Shown here: positions 17,820 to 26,833 of the stretch, piece after piece
How the letters are laid out: every line of letters begins with the position of its first letter
How positions within the stretch are numbered: the first letter of the stretch is position 1
Assembly: GCA_947476485.1 (NCBI GenBank)
Contig: CANJQU010000026.1
Coordinates: 1-43,170, forward strand
Reading direction: 5' to 3'
Source of the DNA: Chitinophagaceae bacterium
Lineage (GTDB): Bacteria; Bacteroidota; Bacteroidia; Chitinophagales; Chitinophagaceae
DNA length: 43,170 nt
The notes under the pieces: model-generated
Database searches by the model: none
What the model was told of the DNA's origin: nothing
What the model saw: the letters and a program-made list of their open reading frames with translations, nothing else
Made by a program: the position numbers and the translations under genes

Positions 17820-18641
17820 TCAGGGGCATCTTGGGTTTGTGAATTTCACATCAGTAGTGTCTCGCAAGGTGAATTGTGGCGTACTGATATAAAGCGAAAT
17901 TACTCCAACTATACTCCCATTTCCCGATGGGGTAAATGCCGGCTGAAATGTTGAGTAGCTACTGTTGTACATGGTAAATGTAAGGGTATGGGCACAGTCG
18001 GTTATTGTGCGGTTTGTGCTGGTATAGGGATCGGAATAGAGCAGGTTCTGGGACCCATTGGCAAATTGCATATTGTCCAGTTTCACCAGTCTGTTTACGT
18101 ACTTCTGTGCATTAGTATACAGTTCAGTTATGTCTGTAACAGTGATCGGAGTCACTGTGTTTGGAAAATTAGCTTTTACTATATAGTCGCTGATGAGTGC
18201 GGCAGGTATACCGTTTGTGGTGCCGTCTGTGTTTACCGAATAAACGATCTCTGGGGTTCCCTTATAGTTAACCAGTGACAGGCCCTTCAGTTTCACATAA
18301 ACCTTGCGGCCAACAGGGTAGTCGGCATACAGATAGGACCGGTCTAATATAAGCGCCATGCCTCCGCTCGAAGTATCCTCAATGATTATTTTTTTGTACA
18401 GGTTACCGGATCTGTCATCAGCCACCACAATTCCGAAGACCGTAGTGTCTCCCAAAACTCTGGATTTGGTGCCTGATGTCAGAAAAATTGTTGCATAAGA
18501 AAGGTCCTTAAGAGTGCCGTTTACAGCAAGATGAGGATCGAGCGTGCTCGCATCGGGAGGCGTCGAATATTTTTGCTTCAGGCACGAACCCAGGATCAAA
18601 CTGCAACTGAGCAGCATAATGGAAAAATTGGCAAGTTTCAT
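17820..18641 (-). CDS. DUF5689-domain lipoprotein
   Basis: A 273-aa lipoprotein with signal peptide and lipobox LGSC. The body is beta-rich. The first part (about 35-150) has an OB-fold-like character: VFGIVVADDRSGNLYKKIIIEDTSSGGMALILD and YPVGRKVYVKLKGLSLV. This matches DUF5689 lipoproteins as I know them. A second OB-like part follows (LVKLDNMQFANGSQNLLYSD..). Genes of this family usually sit directly after a TonB-dependent receptor, as here (34-base gap), and often near a secreted nuclease. It is therefore probably an outer-membrane-anchored ligand-binding or enzyme-assisting partner of the receptor. Substrate is not known. Confidence 0.8.
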   Translation of the reverse strand: MKLANFSIMLLSCSLILGSCLKQKYSTPPDASTLDPHLAVNGTLKDLSYATIFLTSGTKSRVLGDTTVFGIVVADDRSGNLYKKIIIEDTSSGGMALILDRSYLYADYPVGRKVYVKLKGLSLVNYKGTPEIVYSVNTDGTTNGIPAALISDYIVKANFPNTVTPITVTDITELYTNAQKYVNRLVKLDNMQFANGSQNLLYSDPYTSTNRTITDCAHTLTFTMYNSSYSTFQPAFTPSGNGSIVGVISLYISTPQFTLRDTTDVKFTNPRCP

Positions 18642-18675
18642 ATTGTTATTATTTACTCTTATTAGTTGTTCCTTA

Positions 18676-21501
18676 TTAGAATTTTAAACCGATGGTCAAA
18701 AAGAAGTTGATACCGTATGCGTACCCATATTTATTTGGGAATTTTTGTGGGTTGTGGTATGCGAAATCGTAACGCAGTTGCTCATACCCCGTTGTTTTAA
18801 TATTGGTATTGTTCAGCAGGTTGTTTACCCCCAGGTTCACATTGAGAAGCGTCCTGCTGCTAACTGACTTTATATACTTCGATACGTTGAACGACTTGCC
18901 AACGCTAAGGTCGGTTGTAAACGCAGCGGGAAGTTTCTCTTGTGCGAGTATCTCCTTTTGCTGCTGACTGTTCGCCGGTACAAGGTCGATCGCTGCCTCG
19001 GTATGTCGTTCCGGATTTATTTCCACATAGTTGTGGTCCATGTAGTTGAAGTTCAGGTTCACATGCCAGTAATTACGGGGGCTATATTTGAGACCGAGCG
19101 AATAAATGAACTGAGGCCCTACACCAAGGTAATAGTTTTTTAAATACACTTCGCGGGAGGTTGCTGTCATTGATGGGCTGTTATCCTGGTAGATACTTAC
19201 GGTTGGGTTGTTGGTATAAAATGACTGCCCTATCGCAGCTACAATCGTTGCGGAGAGGGCTTTCGTGATCTTTCCGCCGGCTACCAATTCGATACCTGTA
19301 GACCTTGTATCCACATTTTGCATCACATAGTTCACGAAAGACTGGATATCCGGATCGTCGTTCCAGAAGCGTTTGATGATCGTATTCCCGGTAACATCAG
19401 TTACGTATCCGGTAAGGCGGAAATTTACTACAGATGTCTTGAAAAGGTAGCCGATCTCGAATGATTTTGTTTTGTATGGTTGAATGCCGTTGACTACAAA
19501 ATCCCTTCCTTTTGCTGAGATATAGGAGTAATCGATCTTTGGTGCATCATTGAAATAAGATGCGTGTACATAAACTGCATTTTTCGGATTTAGGTTATAC
19601 GTAAATCCTCCTTTAAACTTGTAAGTGCTGAAACTATGTGTTGTGCTTCTTCCGAATGAGTTGCTCGGGAAGAGGCCGTTACGCATCAGGCCCTCACGGC
19701 TGAACGACATCATTCCGCCTTCGGCAGCCACGAAGAAATTAAAATGTTTATACGTAAATACGCCCTGTCCCCAGCCCCTGGCCTGTAGCGCTCTCAGGAT
19801 ATAATCATACCCGTACTTGTCGTCTTTTTTGATCAAAGCGTTGGGTTGGTTCAGGTTGTTTTGTACATAGCTCGGGATCGCCAGTGCCTGCTGTGCCGCA
19901 AACTGGTTATAGTTAACAAAAAAGTCGCCACCTAACAGGTCTGTTAACTGTTTGTAGTATTCGTCTCGCTGCGATATTGCCATCAAGCCGCCGTCGAGTG
20001 TTATGTTCTCGTTTAATACGTGCGTGATGTTCGAGTTGAAAGACAATTTCTTCAAATCATCTACAGCGTCTTCCATTACATATACAGATCTTCTGCCAGT
20101 CACATTGTTTCCGGCAATGCCATTAACATCGTATATCGTTTCTACATCCGTGTAATTGTCGCTATAGAGGTCATCCCACTGCACCTGTAGCAACTCGGGG
20201 TGAGCAAGATACTTTGCTTTTATCGCATCCGCAGTTGCCGGAACGGTTTTAGGAATCCCGTAGAGGTAGTAGCTCGGCATTTTCTTATAGAACACCGGGT
20301 TCGGGTTACTTCCGTTGTAAAAGTCAAGGTTGGAATTTCTGTACTTTCCGAATTCGTACCCCACAGCTGTATTCCAGCGGGTTTTATCCGAAGGCTTAAG
20401 TGTATAGTTTGCTATCACGGATGGCTGGAAAGAATTGGCAACATGTGCATTGCGTTTTTCGCCGTTCTGATAGCCCCATGATGAATTGTAATAATGATCA
20501 CCGGCGAGCTCAAATGCTTCATCGGTATTATTAGTTGTCTTTCCTCTTTTTGTTGGCGCTCCAAATGCAGTCAGGTTGAACTGCCCCTTATTGATTACTT
20601 TGCTTATCCCGCCAAAAAAAGAATACCCATCATAATAGGTACCGGGTACATAACCTTCAGTAGACCACCTTTTGGAACCGGAAACAGTATAGGCCCATCC
20701 TTTTTTGCCCAGTCCGCTGCTGTGGGTTACCATGACCCGGTTCCTGATGTTGCCATTGCTGAGCTGGTAAGAAACACTGGTCCCGGCACGCTGGTTGGCC
20801 GCCTCTGCATTAATATAAGTAGACCCTTTTACCGTGCCAAAAGAGTATTCCGCTGGCTTCAGTCCATAGGTAATGGTTCGGTCTTTTAATACATCGTTGA
20901 GCCCGCCCACAACACCCATAGAGGCAAAGCCGGTTTCAAGGTCCTGCAAGGGGATACCGTTTATTTCCACATCGGAATTATCGTATCCTCTTGGCTTAAA
21001 CCGGAACGGCCCGAAAACGATAGCAGCAGTATAGAGGAATGGATCCTGGTTGGTAACATAAAAACCAGACGAGCTTTGAGAGGTCGCCGATGCATTCTCA
21101 TCTTCCTGCGATGTGTTCTCCTCCAGTGTAATGGTAGGTAGTTCGGCGCTTTCGGGAGATAGTTCCGCCGGGGTTACCAGTATTTCCGCCATATCGGTCT
21201 CTTCCCCGCTTAACGAAACCGCGATAGTGTCGGTTTTTATGCCGCGGCCACTTATCACCACCTTTACATTTCCCTGTGCAACACCCGGGATAATGAAATA
21301 CCCCTCAGTATTAGCCGTGATCTGTATTTGTTGCGCAGGAATAGTCACTTGCGCCTCTGGATAAGGCAGTTTGGTCGTGCTGTTCAGCACCCGGCCTTTG
21401 AGTGTGCTGGTTTTTCCAGACTGTGCATTTGCCATATTGCCTGAAAAAAGCAAAAGGAAAATAATCGCAAGTTTTATCCTTGGCATGTAAAAATTATTCA
21501 T
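18676..21501 (-). CDS. TonB-dependent receptor with carboxypeptidase-like regulatory domain
   Basis: About 941 aa from ATG 21501; in-frame ATGs at 21522, 21504 and 21486 are also possible. The signal peptide ends ANAQ. Residues of about 25-110 form the carboxypeptidase D-like regulatory beta-sandwich (LKGRVLNSTTKLPYPEAQVTI) common in Bacteroidota receptors. A Glu/Ser/Thr-rich linker follows, then a plug domain (about 155-260, with EINGIPLQDLETG) and a 22-strand-type barrel ending in an aromatic-rich C-terminus (GYAYGINFFLTIGLKF). It would import a large ligand across the outer membrane using TonB energy. It is the first gene of a unit with the DUF5689 lipoprotein and is divergent from a secreted EEP-fold enzyme, suggesting uptake of a nuclease or phosphatase product. 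Confidence 0.9.
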   Translation of the reverse strand: MNNFYMPRIKLAIIFLLLFSGNMANAQSGKTSTLKGRVLNSTTKLPYPEAQVTIPAQQIQITANTEGYFIIPGVAQGNVKVVISGRGIKTDTIAVSLSGEETDMAEILVTPAELSPESAELPTITLEENTSQEDENASATSQSSSGFYVTNQDPFLYTAAIVFGPFRFKPRGYDNSDVEINGIPLQDLETGFASMGVVGGLNDVLKDRTITYGLKPAEYSFGTVKGSTYINAEAANQRAGTSVSYQLSNGNIRNRVMVTHSSGLGKKGWAYTVSGSKRWSTEGYVPGTYYDGYSFFGGISKVINKGQFNLTAFGAPTKRGKTTNNTDEAFELAGDHYYNSSWGYQNGEKRNAHVANSFQPSVIANYTLKPSDKTRWNTAVGYEFGKYRNSNLDFYNGSNPNPVFYKKMPSYYLYGIPKTVPATADAIKAKYLAHPELLQVQWDDLYSDNYTDVETIYDVNGIAGNNVTGRRSVYVMEDAVDDLKKLSFNSNITHVLNENITLDGGLMAISQRDEYYKQLTDLLGGDFFVNYNQFAAQQALAIPSYVQNNLNQPNALIKKDDKYGYDYILRALQARGWGQGVFTYKHFNFFVAAEGGMMSFSREGLMRNGLFPSNSFGRSTTHSFSTYKFKGGFTYNLNPKNAVYVHASYFNDAPKIDYSYISAKGRDFVVNGIQPYKTKSFEIGYLFKTSVVNFRLTGYVTDVTGNTIIKRFWNDDPDIQSFVNYVMQNVDTRSTGIELVAGGKITKALSATIVAAIGQSFYTNNPTVSIYQDNSPSMTATSREVYLKNYYLGVGPQFIYSLGLKYSPRNYWHVNLNFNYMDHNYVEINPERHTEAAIDLVPANSQQQKEILAQEKLPAAFTTDLSVGKSFNVSKYIKSVSSRTLLNVNLGVNNLLNNTNIKTTGYEQLRYDFAYHNPQKFPNKYGYAYGINFFLTIGLKF

Positions 21502-21534
21502 CATTGAAATTTCGGTTTGCAAACATACAAAACC

Positions 21535-21553
21535 CCGACTAGCTAACAGTCGG
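21535..21553. promoter_or_regulatory. Inverted repeat between the divergent receptor and nuclease genes
   Basis: CCGACT, 7 bases, AGTCGG. It lies between the start of the TonB receptor gene and the -7 box of the divergent EEP gene. It could be an operator or a hairpin in the receptor mRNA leader. Only 6-bp arms, so tentative. Confidence 0.25.
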
Positions 21554-21582
21554 CTTAAATTAATAAATTGTTACAGTAGCAT

Positions 21583-21590
21583 TATCTTTG
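21583..21590 (+). promoter_or_regulatory. -7 box of the EEP-fold enzyme gene
   Basis: TATCTTTG, a perfect TAnnTTTG, about 64 bases upstream of the GTG start. A TTG 12 bases before it is too close for a normal -33 element. Confidence 0.35.
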
Positions 21591-21654
21591 CCCTATATTT
21601 CGGTCGAAAACCGCTCCACTTCGTATTTTTCTATTCCTTTGTAAAAAAATATTT

Positions 21655-22701
21655 GTGATCAAGACTATACTATTCTCTGTATCTGCATTTACGCTCCTGC
21701 TTTCGTTTCCCGCTTTTGGCCAGAAACAGCAATATAAAATACTGGCGATAGGCAGTTATAATTGCGAAAATCTGTTTGATACCGAGGATGATCCCAACAA
21801 AAAGGATGAAGATTTTACTCCTGCCGGTCCCTACCGCTACACCGAAGAAGTATATAAACAGAAGCTGCACAACATTGCATCTGTGATACAGAAAATGGGC
21901 ACAGATATCACACCGGACGGCCCGGCTGTATTAGGCCTGGTGGAGATCGAGAATGACCGGGTGCTTAAAGACCTTGTTGCACAGCCTGAGATAAAGGAGC
22001 GCAATTACCAGTATGCATGGTTTTATACTTCTGACGAGCGTGGCATCAGTACTGCGCTGCTATACAATCCTAAATATTTCACTTTGCTGAGCGCAGAGCC
22101 CGTACGTGTACCTATGGAGATGATCGGGCAGCACAGGCCAACCCGTGATGTGCTTTCTGTGGCCGGAATACTCAGTGGCGACACGGTACACATTATGGTA
22201 AACCACTGGCCATCTAAGAGCGGGGGAGAGGCTGCCTCGGCGCCCGGGCGCAAGTTGGCAGCCGGTGTAGCTAAGCATATTGCAGACTCACTCACGAACA
22301 TAAACCCCAATGCCAAGATCATCATACTCGGTGACCTCAATGACAATCCTACCAGTGAAGGCGTTGTAAAGGTGCTGAACGCAAAAGCCAATAAAGAAGA
22401 CGTTACTGCTACCGGCATGTATAATCCATGGATCAATATCTACAAGAAAGGCATTGGCACAGAAAGTTACCAGGGAGAGTGGAACCTCATTGATCAGATC
22501 ATTGTTTCTGGCGCTCTTCTGAAAAATCCAAACGACAAATGGAAGTTTTACAATGTCGAGATATTTAACCGTGACTTCCTGGTAAATAAAATAGGTAAGG
22601 ATAAAGGGTTGCCTCACAGGTCATTTACCATTTCACAAAAATGGGATAATGGCTACAGCGATCACTTTCCGGTGTTGATGTATCTTGTCGAGAAGAAATA
22701 A
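21655..22701 (+). CDS. Secreted endonuclease/exonuclease/phosphatase-family enzyme
   Basis: A 348-aa protein starting with GTG 21655; no ATG is available before the signal peptide, which ends FPAFGQ. The EEP catalytic blocks appear in order: SYNCENLFD (Asn), LVEIEND (metal Glu), STALLYNP, NHWPSKSGG (His), ILGDLNDNP (Asp and Asn), LIDQII, and a final YSDHFPV (Asp-His pair). It is therefore a metal-dependent phosphodiesterase or phosphatase exported from the cytoplasm; nuclease, phosphatase or phospholipase activity are all possible. Divergence from the TonB receptor/DUF5689 unit suggests it releases a product for import. Its stop is 2 bases from the convergent dioxygenase gene. Confidence 0.88.
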   Translation: MIKTILFSVSAFTLLLSFPAFGQKQQYKILAIGSYNCENLFDTEDDPNKKDEDFTPAGPYRYTEEVYKQKLHNIASVIQKMGTDITPDGPAVLGLVEIENDRVLKDLVAQPEIKERNYQYAWFYTSDERGISTALLYNPKYFTLLSAEPVRVPMEMIGQHRPTRDVLSVAGILSGDTVHIMVNHWPSKSGGEAASAPGRKLAAGVAKHIADSLTNINPNAKIIILGDLNDNPTSEGVVKVLNAKANKEDVTATGMYNPWINIYKKGIGTESYQGEWNLIDQIIVSGALLKNPNDKWKFYNVEIFNRDFLVNKIGKDKGLPHRSFTISQKWDNGYSDHFPVLMYLVEKK

Positions 22702-22703
22702 TT

Positions 22704-23225
22704 TTACTTTCCGGGCGGTAGCATAACAGCCCCGCACTTTTTACACGTGCGCTTTTCCTCGTCAGAATAAAAGCGGTTCATAATCGGTGGCAACTGGGCT
22801 ACAATGTCGGTAATGTTGGCAAACTCTTCATATAGCTTCTCATCGCATTTTTCGCAGAACCACATAAAGCCGTCAAGTTCTTCGGTCTTACGTTTTATTT
22901 CTATTACCAGCCCTACCGTATTCGGGCCTCGCTGAGGAGAGTGGGGTGTTCTGCCGGGCAGCAGGAACATATCGCCGGCTTTTATGGGTATGTCCACTAT
23001 TTTGCCATCTTCCTGTATACGCACTACGACATCTCCCTCTAGCTGGTAAAACAGTTCCTCACCTTCGTTATAGTGAAAATCTTTACGGCTGTTGGGTCCG
23101 CCTACCACCATCACGATAAAATCGCCTGCGTCTTTATAAACGCACTGATTGCCCACAGGCGGCTTCAGTAAATGACGGTTCTCATCTATCCATTTATTAA
23201 GGTTGAAAGCGCGTTGTACGGGCAT
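22704..23225 (-). CDS. nbaC: 3-hydroxyanthranilate 3,4-dioxygenase
   Basis: A 173-aa cupin enzyme from ATG 23225; the open frame extends upstream but the family starts at MPVQRAFNLNKW. It opens the ring of 3-hydroxyanthranilate to a semialdehyde that closes to quinolinate (kynurenine route to NAD, or tryptophan breakdown). Iron ligands sit at the family positions His51, Glu57 and His95 (SRKDFHYNEGEELFYQ and GRTPHSPQR), with substrate-binding Arg47 and Arg99. Two C-x-x-C pairs (CEKC at about 124 and CKKC near the C-terminus) make the extra rubredoxin-like metal site of bacterial enzymes. No other kynurenine genes are in the window. Confidence 0.93.
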   Translation of the reverse strand: MPVQRAFNLNKWIDENRHLLKPPVGNQCVYKDAGDFIVMVVGGPNSRKDFHYNEGEELFYQLEGDVVVRIQEDGKIVDIPIKAGDMFLLPGRTPHSPQRGPNTVGLVIEIKRKTEELDGFMWFCEKCDEKLYEEFANITDIVAQLPPIMNRFYSDEEKRTCKKCGAVMLPPGK

Positions 23226-23365
23226 GTTGGTACGTTTAGAAGTTAAAATGCTGATAGGTTGAAAGGTTAAATCGCCGGGTAGTGATAAAGTGCTTTGCGT
23301 CACTACGTACGCTGAGGTATTATATCACTGCCATTTTCAAATTTGTACATCTTCAAATTTTCATA

Positions 23366-24628
23366 TTATCTGAGTATTTTCATTTTCACGGTTTCTATCC
23401 TCGTATCTGTCACCAGCAATATATCAAATTCATACTTGCCGAGAATGATGCGCTCCTTTATCTTAGGTATGGTCTCATGCTCAGTGATGATATAGCCCGA
23501 AAGTGTCTCAGAATCGTCAGTAGGGAATGAAAAACCATATTTTTCATTCAGATAGTCCAGTTCCAGGCGGCCGGAAAATATGTATTCGCTTTCAGCTATT
23601 TGTTTCTCCACATGTTCCTGCTCATCATATTCGTCATTGATATCGCCGAAAATCTCTTCCAGTACATCTTCCATTGTTACGATGCCGGCGGTGCCGCCAA
23701 ACTCATCGATCACCCATGCTATACTTTTACGCTCCTTTGTAAACCGGTTCATAAGGTCCACTGCGCTCATAGCCTCCGGAACGGGGGTGATGGTATGCAA
23801 TATCTCACGAATAGAGTTTGGCCTGCGGTTGAGATCCAGGTGATGTATATAACCTATGATATTGTCAATACTATCGTCATAAACAAGGATCTTGGAGAGC
23901 TTGGTGTCAATGAATTTAGCCCGTGCATCCGCTACTGATGCGATCACTTCTATGGCTTCGATCTCGTTGCGGGGTACCATGCACTTGCGGATCTTCACAT
24001 TTACAAGGTACAGGGCGTTCTCAAAAAGCTCCGCATTTACCTCGCTCGATTCGTTTTCATGCCCGTGCATGCTCTGCTTCACAAACAATTCCAGGTCTAT
24101 CCGGTTAAATACCTGCTTGTTTTCTTTGAACCGTACATTAAAAAGGTACTTCAGGATAAATTCAGAGATGGATACAAACACCTTGGCAATGGGGAAAAAT
24201 ATCCAGTACATACACAACATAGGTACTGCGAAAATGGCCAGAACTGTCTCTGCTTTTGACCGGAATATCGCTTTGGGTAAAAACTCCGCGAATATCAGGA
24301 TAACGATGGTAGCAATAAGTGTGTCAAGTGCCAGCTTTGAGTATTCTGACATAGAGATATGATAGTGTTGCAACAGTTGTGTGGTCACATCTGCTGCCAG
24401 CAGGCCGTATACGACCAGCAATACATTCACACCCACAAGGCTTGTGCCTATGAATTCAGCAGGGTTCTCCATGAAGCGGGCAAGGATCTGCCCGGAGTAC
24501 TTTCCCTGTTTTTTGCGTAATTCTATATTCAGTTTATTTGCAGAGATAAAGGCGATCTCAGTTCCTGCAAAAAAACCGATCAGCAAAATACACCCTAAAA
24601 TGTATAGTAGCAGATGCGAGATATCCAT
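23366..24628 (-). CDS. CNNM/CorC-family membrane protein (hemolysin family, GldE-like)
   Basis: A 420-aa protein. An N-terminal DUF21/CNNM membrane domain holds about four helices (6-28, 58-80, 100-120, 128-155) and the conserved AGTEIAFISANKLNIEL segment. A pair of CBS domains follows (about 205-325, with MVPRNEIEAIEV and the WVIDEFGGTAGIVTMEDVLEEIFGDI block), then a C-terminal CorC/HlyC domain (about 340-420). Family members handle Mg/Co efflux. The Bacteroidota paralogue GldE is linked to gliding motility and GldD; no gld gene is adjacent here, so I do not assign that name. It is likely transcribed alone, about 140 bases upstream of the dioxygenase gene. Confidence 0.87.
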   Translation of the reverse strand: MDISHLLLYILGCILLIGFFAGTEIAFISANKLNIELRKKQGKYSGQILARFMENPAEFIGTSLVGVNVLLVVYGLLAADVTTQLLQHYHISMSEYSKLALDTLIATIVILIFAEFLPKAIFRSKAETVLAIFAVPMLCMYWIFFPIAKVFVSISEFILKYLFNVRFKENKQVFNRIDLELFVKQSMHGHENESSEVNAELFENALYLVNVKIRKCMVPRNEIEAIEVIASVADARAKFIDTKLSKILVYDDSIDNIIGYIHHLDLNRRPNSIREILHTITPVPEAMSAVDLMNRFTKERKSIAWVIDEFGGTAGIVTMEDVLEEIFGDINDEYDEQEHVEKQIAESEYIFSGRLELDYLNEKYGFSFPTDDSETLSGYIITEHETIPKIKERIILGKYEFDILLVTDTRIETVKMKILR

Positions 24629-24728
24629 AAGGTAGTCAAAGATAATTAAAAATCGCGAAGCAGAAAGTTAGCTTTACACAGCTATGCTTTTGCGGCAATA
24701 ATATCATTGGGCAACGCGTTAATTTTGG

Positions 24729-24754
24729 GTATGCCCCAATCGGATATGCCCCAA
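24729..24754. repeat. Two tandem TATGCCCCAAT boxes upstream of the porP-like gene
   Basis: TATGCCCCAAT at 24729-24739 and again at 24744-24754, with a 15-base period. The first is preceded by TTTTGGG, giving a partial inverted repeat (TTGGG-TATG-CCCAA). It lies in the 300-base intergenic region between the divergent CNNM gene and porP-like gene. It may be an operator; nothing else structured was seen there apart from the promoter below. Confidence 0.35.
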
Positions 24755-24859
24755 TAATTCAGTATATTAAAAAAGACATTTTTGTCAGGGATTTTTTATT
24801 TTAATTAAACAGCAATAATTTATAAAAGTTACCCAACCAAAATAATATTTACCAATGTC

Positions 24860-24889
24860 TTGTATAGTTAGGAATATTACCTTAATTTG
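24860..24889 (+). promoter_or_regulatory. Promoter of the PorP/SprF-family gene
   Basis: TTG (24860-24862), 19 bases, then TTAATTTG (24882-24889). This gives the Bacteroidota -33/-7 spacing with one mismatch to TAnnTTTG, about 40 bases before the ATG at 24930. Confidence 0.42.
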
Positions 24890-24929
24890 GTGTCGGAATT
24901 TTTTATCGGATTTCTGTAAAAACTAAAAT

Positions 24930-25970
24930 ATGAAGAAATTAGTACTTGGAGTGGGTGTTGTTGCATTATTTGCAGGGTCGGTGAAGGCGCAGGATGTACA
25001 CTTTACTCAATATTTCACATCCCCCCTCACTTTGAATCCGGCTACTTCGGGTCTTGTTGACGAAGATCTCAGGTTTGCTGCAGATGTTCGGCAGCAATGG
25101 TCGTCTGTATCTCCGAATCCATATATGACGGGTACGGTATCATACGACATGGCTATGCTGAAAGGCAAATTGCCGGAAGGTGATGCACTGGGTATGGGTA
25201 TCATGGGCCTGTATGACAAATCGGGTTCCGGTGGCCTCACTAATACTACTGTGGGACTTTCGCTGGCTTATCACAAAGCGTTCGGCTATGACAGGCAGCA
25301 GCACATTTCATTTGGTTTGCAAGTGAATATTGTTCAGAAAAGTCTCGATTTCGCCAAACTGACTTTCGAAGACATGAATATTCCGGGTCAGGGCCTTATC
25401 GGTTCCAGCCATGAGCAGTTCAATAGCTCGCAGCTTAGTTATCCTGATTTTAATGGTGGTTTGATGTATTCTGGTAAGGTATCTGATCACGTTACGGCAT
25501 ATCTGGGTTATTCTTACTACCATATCTCTCAGCCAGTTGAAACTTTCCTGAGCAATGAGAACCACCAGATACATGCCCGTCAGACCGGCTACATGGGAGC
25601 ATCTTTCGAAATGAACCCAAATACAGTATTATATGCCAGCGGCCTTTATCAAAGCCAGGCTGCAGCAACTGAAGTACTGTTAGGCGCTGCTGTAGGTTTC
25701 GTGCTTAACCCGGGTCATGATGCAGAATTCCAGAAGAACACAATATTCTACCTTGGTGGCTGGTATCGCTACGGTGATGCGATCGCACCTTATGTAGGCA
25801 TTGAGTGGTCTAAAATGCGTATCGGTTTCAGCTATGATGTTAACGCATCCAGCTTCACCCCTGCTACACATGGTGTAGGCGCTTACGAAGTATCGCTGAT
25901 GTATTTCGGCCGTATCAACAGGCACGAAAGAAACCCCGGTTATTCCTGGTCTTGCCCTAAGTTGTGGTAA
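24930..25970 (+). CDS. PorP/SprF-family type IX secretion membrane protein
   Basis: A 346-aa outer-membrane protein: signal peptide ending VKAQ, then the family opening DVHFTQYFTSPLTLNPATSGL, the RQQWSSV box, repeated amphipathic beta strands with Gly/aromatic turns, and a C-terminal strand rich in Tyr/Phe. PorP/SprF proteins form a beta-barrel that works with T9SS, helping secretion or surface anchoring of particular substrates. The gene is monocistronic with its own promoter and terminator and is not next to porKLMN. It may therefore be one of several paralogues, perhaps serving SprB-like or gliding-type substrates. Three T9SS substrates are encoded in the same window. Confidence 0.9.
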   Translation: MKKLVLGVGVVALFAGSVKAQDVHFTQYFTSPLTLNPATSGLVDEDLRFAADVRQQWSSVSPNPYMTGTVSYDMAMLKGKLPEGDALGMGIMGLYDKSGSGGLTNTTVGLSLAYHKAFGYDRQQHISFGLQVNIVQKSLDFAKLTFEDMNIPGQGLIGSSHEQFNSSQLSYPDFNGGLMYSGKVSDHVTAYLGYSYYHISQPVETFLSNENHQIHARQTGYMGASFEMNPNTVLYASGLYQSQAAATEVLLGAAVGFVLNPGHDAEFQKNTIFYLGGWYRYGDAIAPYVGIEWSKMRIGFSYDVNASSFTPATHGVGAYEVSLMYFGRINRHERNPGYSWSCPKLW

Positions 25971-25990
25971 GATAAACGATAGAAATTCAC

Positions 25991-26019
25991 AAAAACCGGC
26001 GCTTGTAGCCGGTTTTTTT
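25991..26019 (+). terminator. Rho-independent terminator after the PorP/SprF-family gene
   Basis: AAAAACCGGC, 7-base loop, GCCGGTTTTTTT. A 10-bp stem with a T-run, 20 bases after the stop codon. The A-run on the left arm would also let it act on the opposite strand. Confidence 0.9.
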
Positions 26020-26088
26020 ATTGGAAGCGTCCCGGCGCATTGCGCTAATTTTGGTACCCGCCGATTTAATGCGTTTGACTTAAATGTA

Positions 26089-26721
26089 TCACCTATCAAC
26101 TTGACAACTTATCGCGTACAGCCCCTTCCCCTTACTCACATACCTGTTCCCCTTTATAGAAAACCGGTAAGGCCTTAACGCATCATCCATGGCATAAGCA
26201 ACGCCAACCCGTGTGCCCGCGATAATATCTTTACTGGCTACCTTAATGCCTCTGTCTTCTATACGTATATCCGGTCCCTGAAGGGAACTTCCCGTTTGGC
26301 ACGTATGTATGCCTAGTGCCATACTCATTGCGCCCGGACCTGCCGTAAGCGACGGCGTCAGCTTTTCCTTTCCGCGCCTTTCCAGCATAATATCTATTCC
26401 TTCCAATGGTTCTATGGCGCGTATCAGTATAGCATGTGGGGTATCCTGCAGGTTGGTGACCACGTTGAACAAATGATGGATGCCGTAGCACAGGTATACA
26501 TAAGCAGCTCCGCCATGCATATACATTACCTCGGTGCGATTGGTGCGCCTGCTGCCAAAGGCATGCGATGCCTTATCTGTAGCGCCGGCATATGCTTCCG
26601 TCTCTACGATCATACCGGAAGTAAGGACGCCATCAAACGCTGTGACCAATACTTTACCCAATAGTTCGCGGGCTATTTTTACTACATCTTTGCGGGTATA
26701 AAATGATTCAGGCAATATCAT
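26089..26721 (-). CDS. mpg: 3-methyladenine DNA glycosylase (AAG/MPG family)
   Basis: About 210 aa from ATG 26721; an ATG 18 bases earlier is also in frame. It is a base-excision repair enzyme that removes alkylated purines such as 3-methyladenine and hypoxanthine. Family signatures: LLGKVL near the N-terminus, VETEAY (general-base Glu, about residue 41), DKASHAFGSRRTNRTEVMY, GGAAYVYLCYGIHHLFNVVT (minor-groove intercalating Tyr region), ILIRAIEP, and LTAGPGAMSMALGI with a late RIGVAYA-like segment. Length is normal for the bacterial type. Stands alone, divergent from the RsmI-like gene. Confidence 0.93.
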   Translation of the reverse strand: MILPESFYTRKDVVKIARELLGKVLVTAFDGVLTSGMIVETEAYAGATDKASHAFGSRRTNRTEVMYMHGGAAYVYLCYGIHHLFNVVTNLQDTPHAILIRAIEPLEGIDIMLERRGKEKLTPSLTAGPGAMSMALGIHTCQTGSSLQGPDIRIEDRGIKVASKDIIAGTRVGVAYAMDDALRPYRFSIKGNRYVSKGKGLYAISCQVDR

Positions 26722-26833
26722 AACCGAGACAAATTTCAAACTTCAAGCCCCAAATTCCAAATACCGGGAATTCGCAGCCAATGAGTAATCCTTTTGTTTT
26801 CGTACCTTGTCTTTTTAGTTGCAATTCAACACC

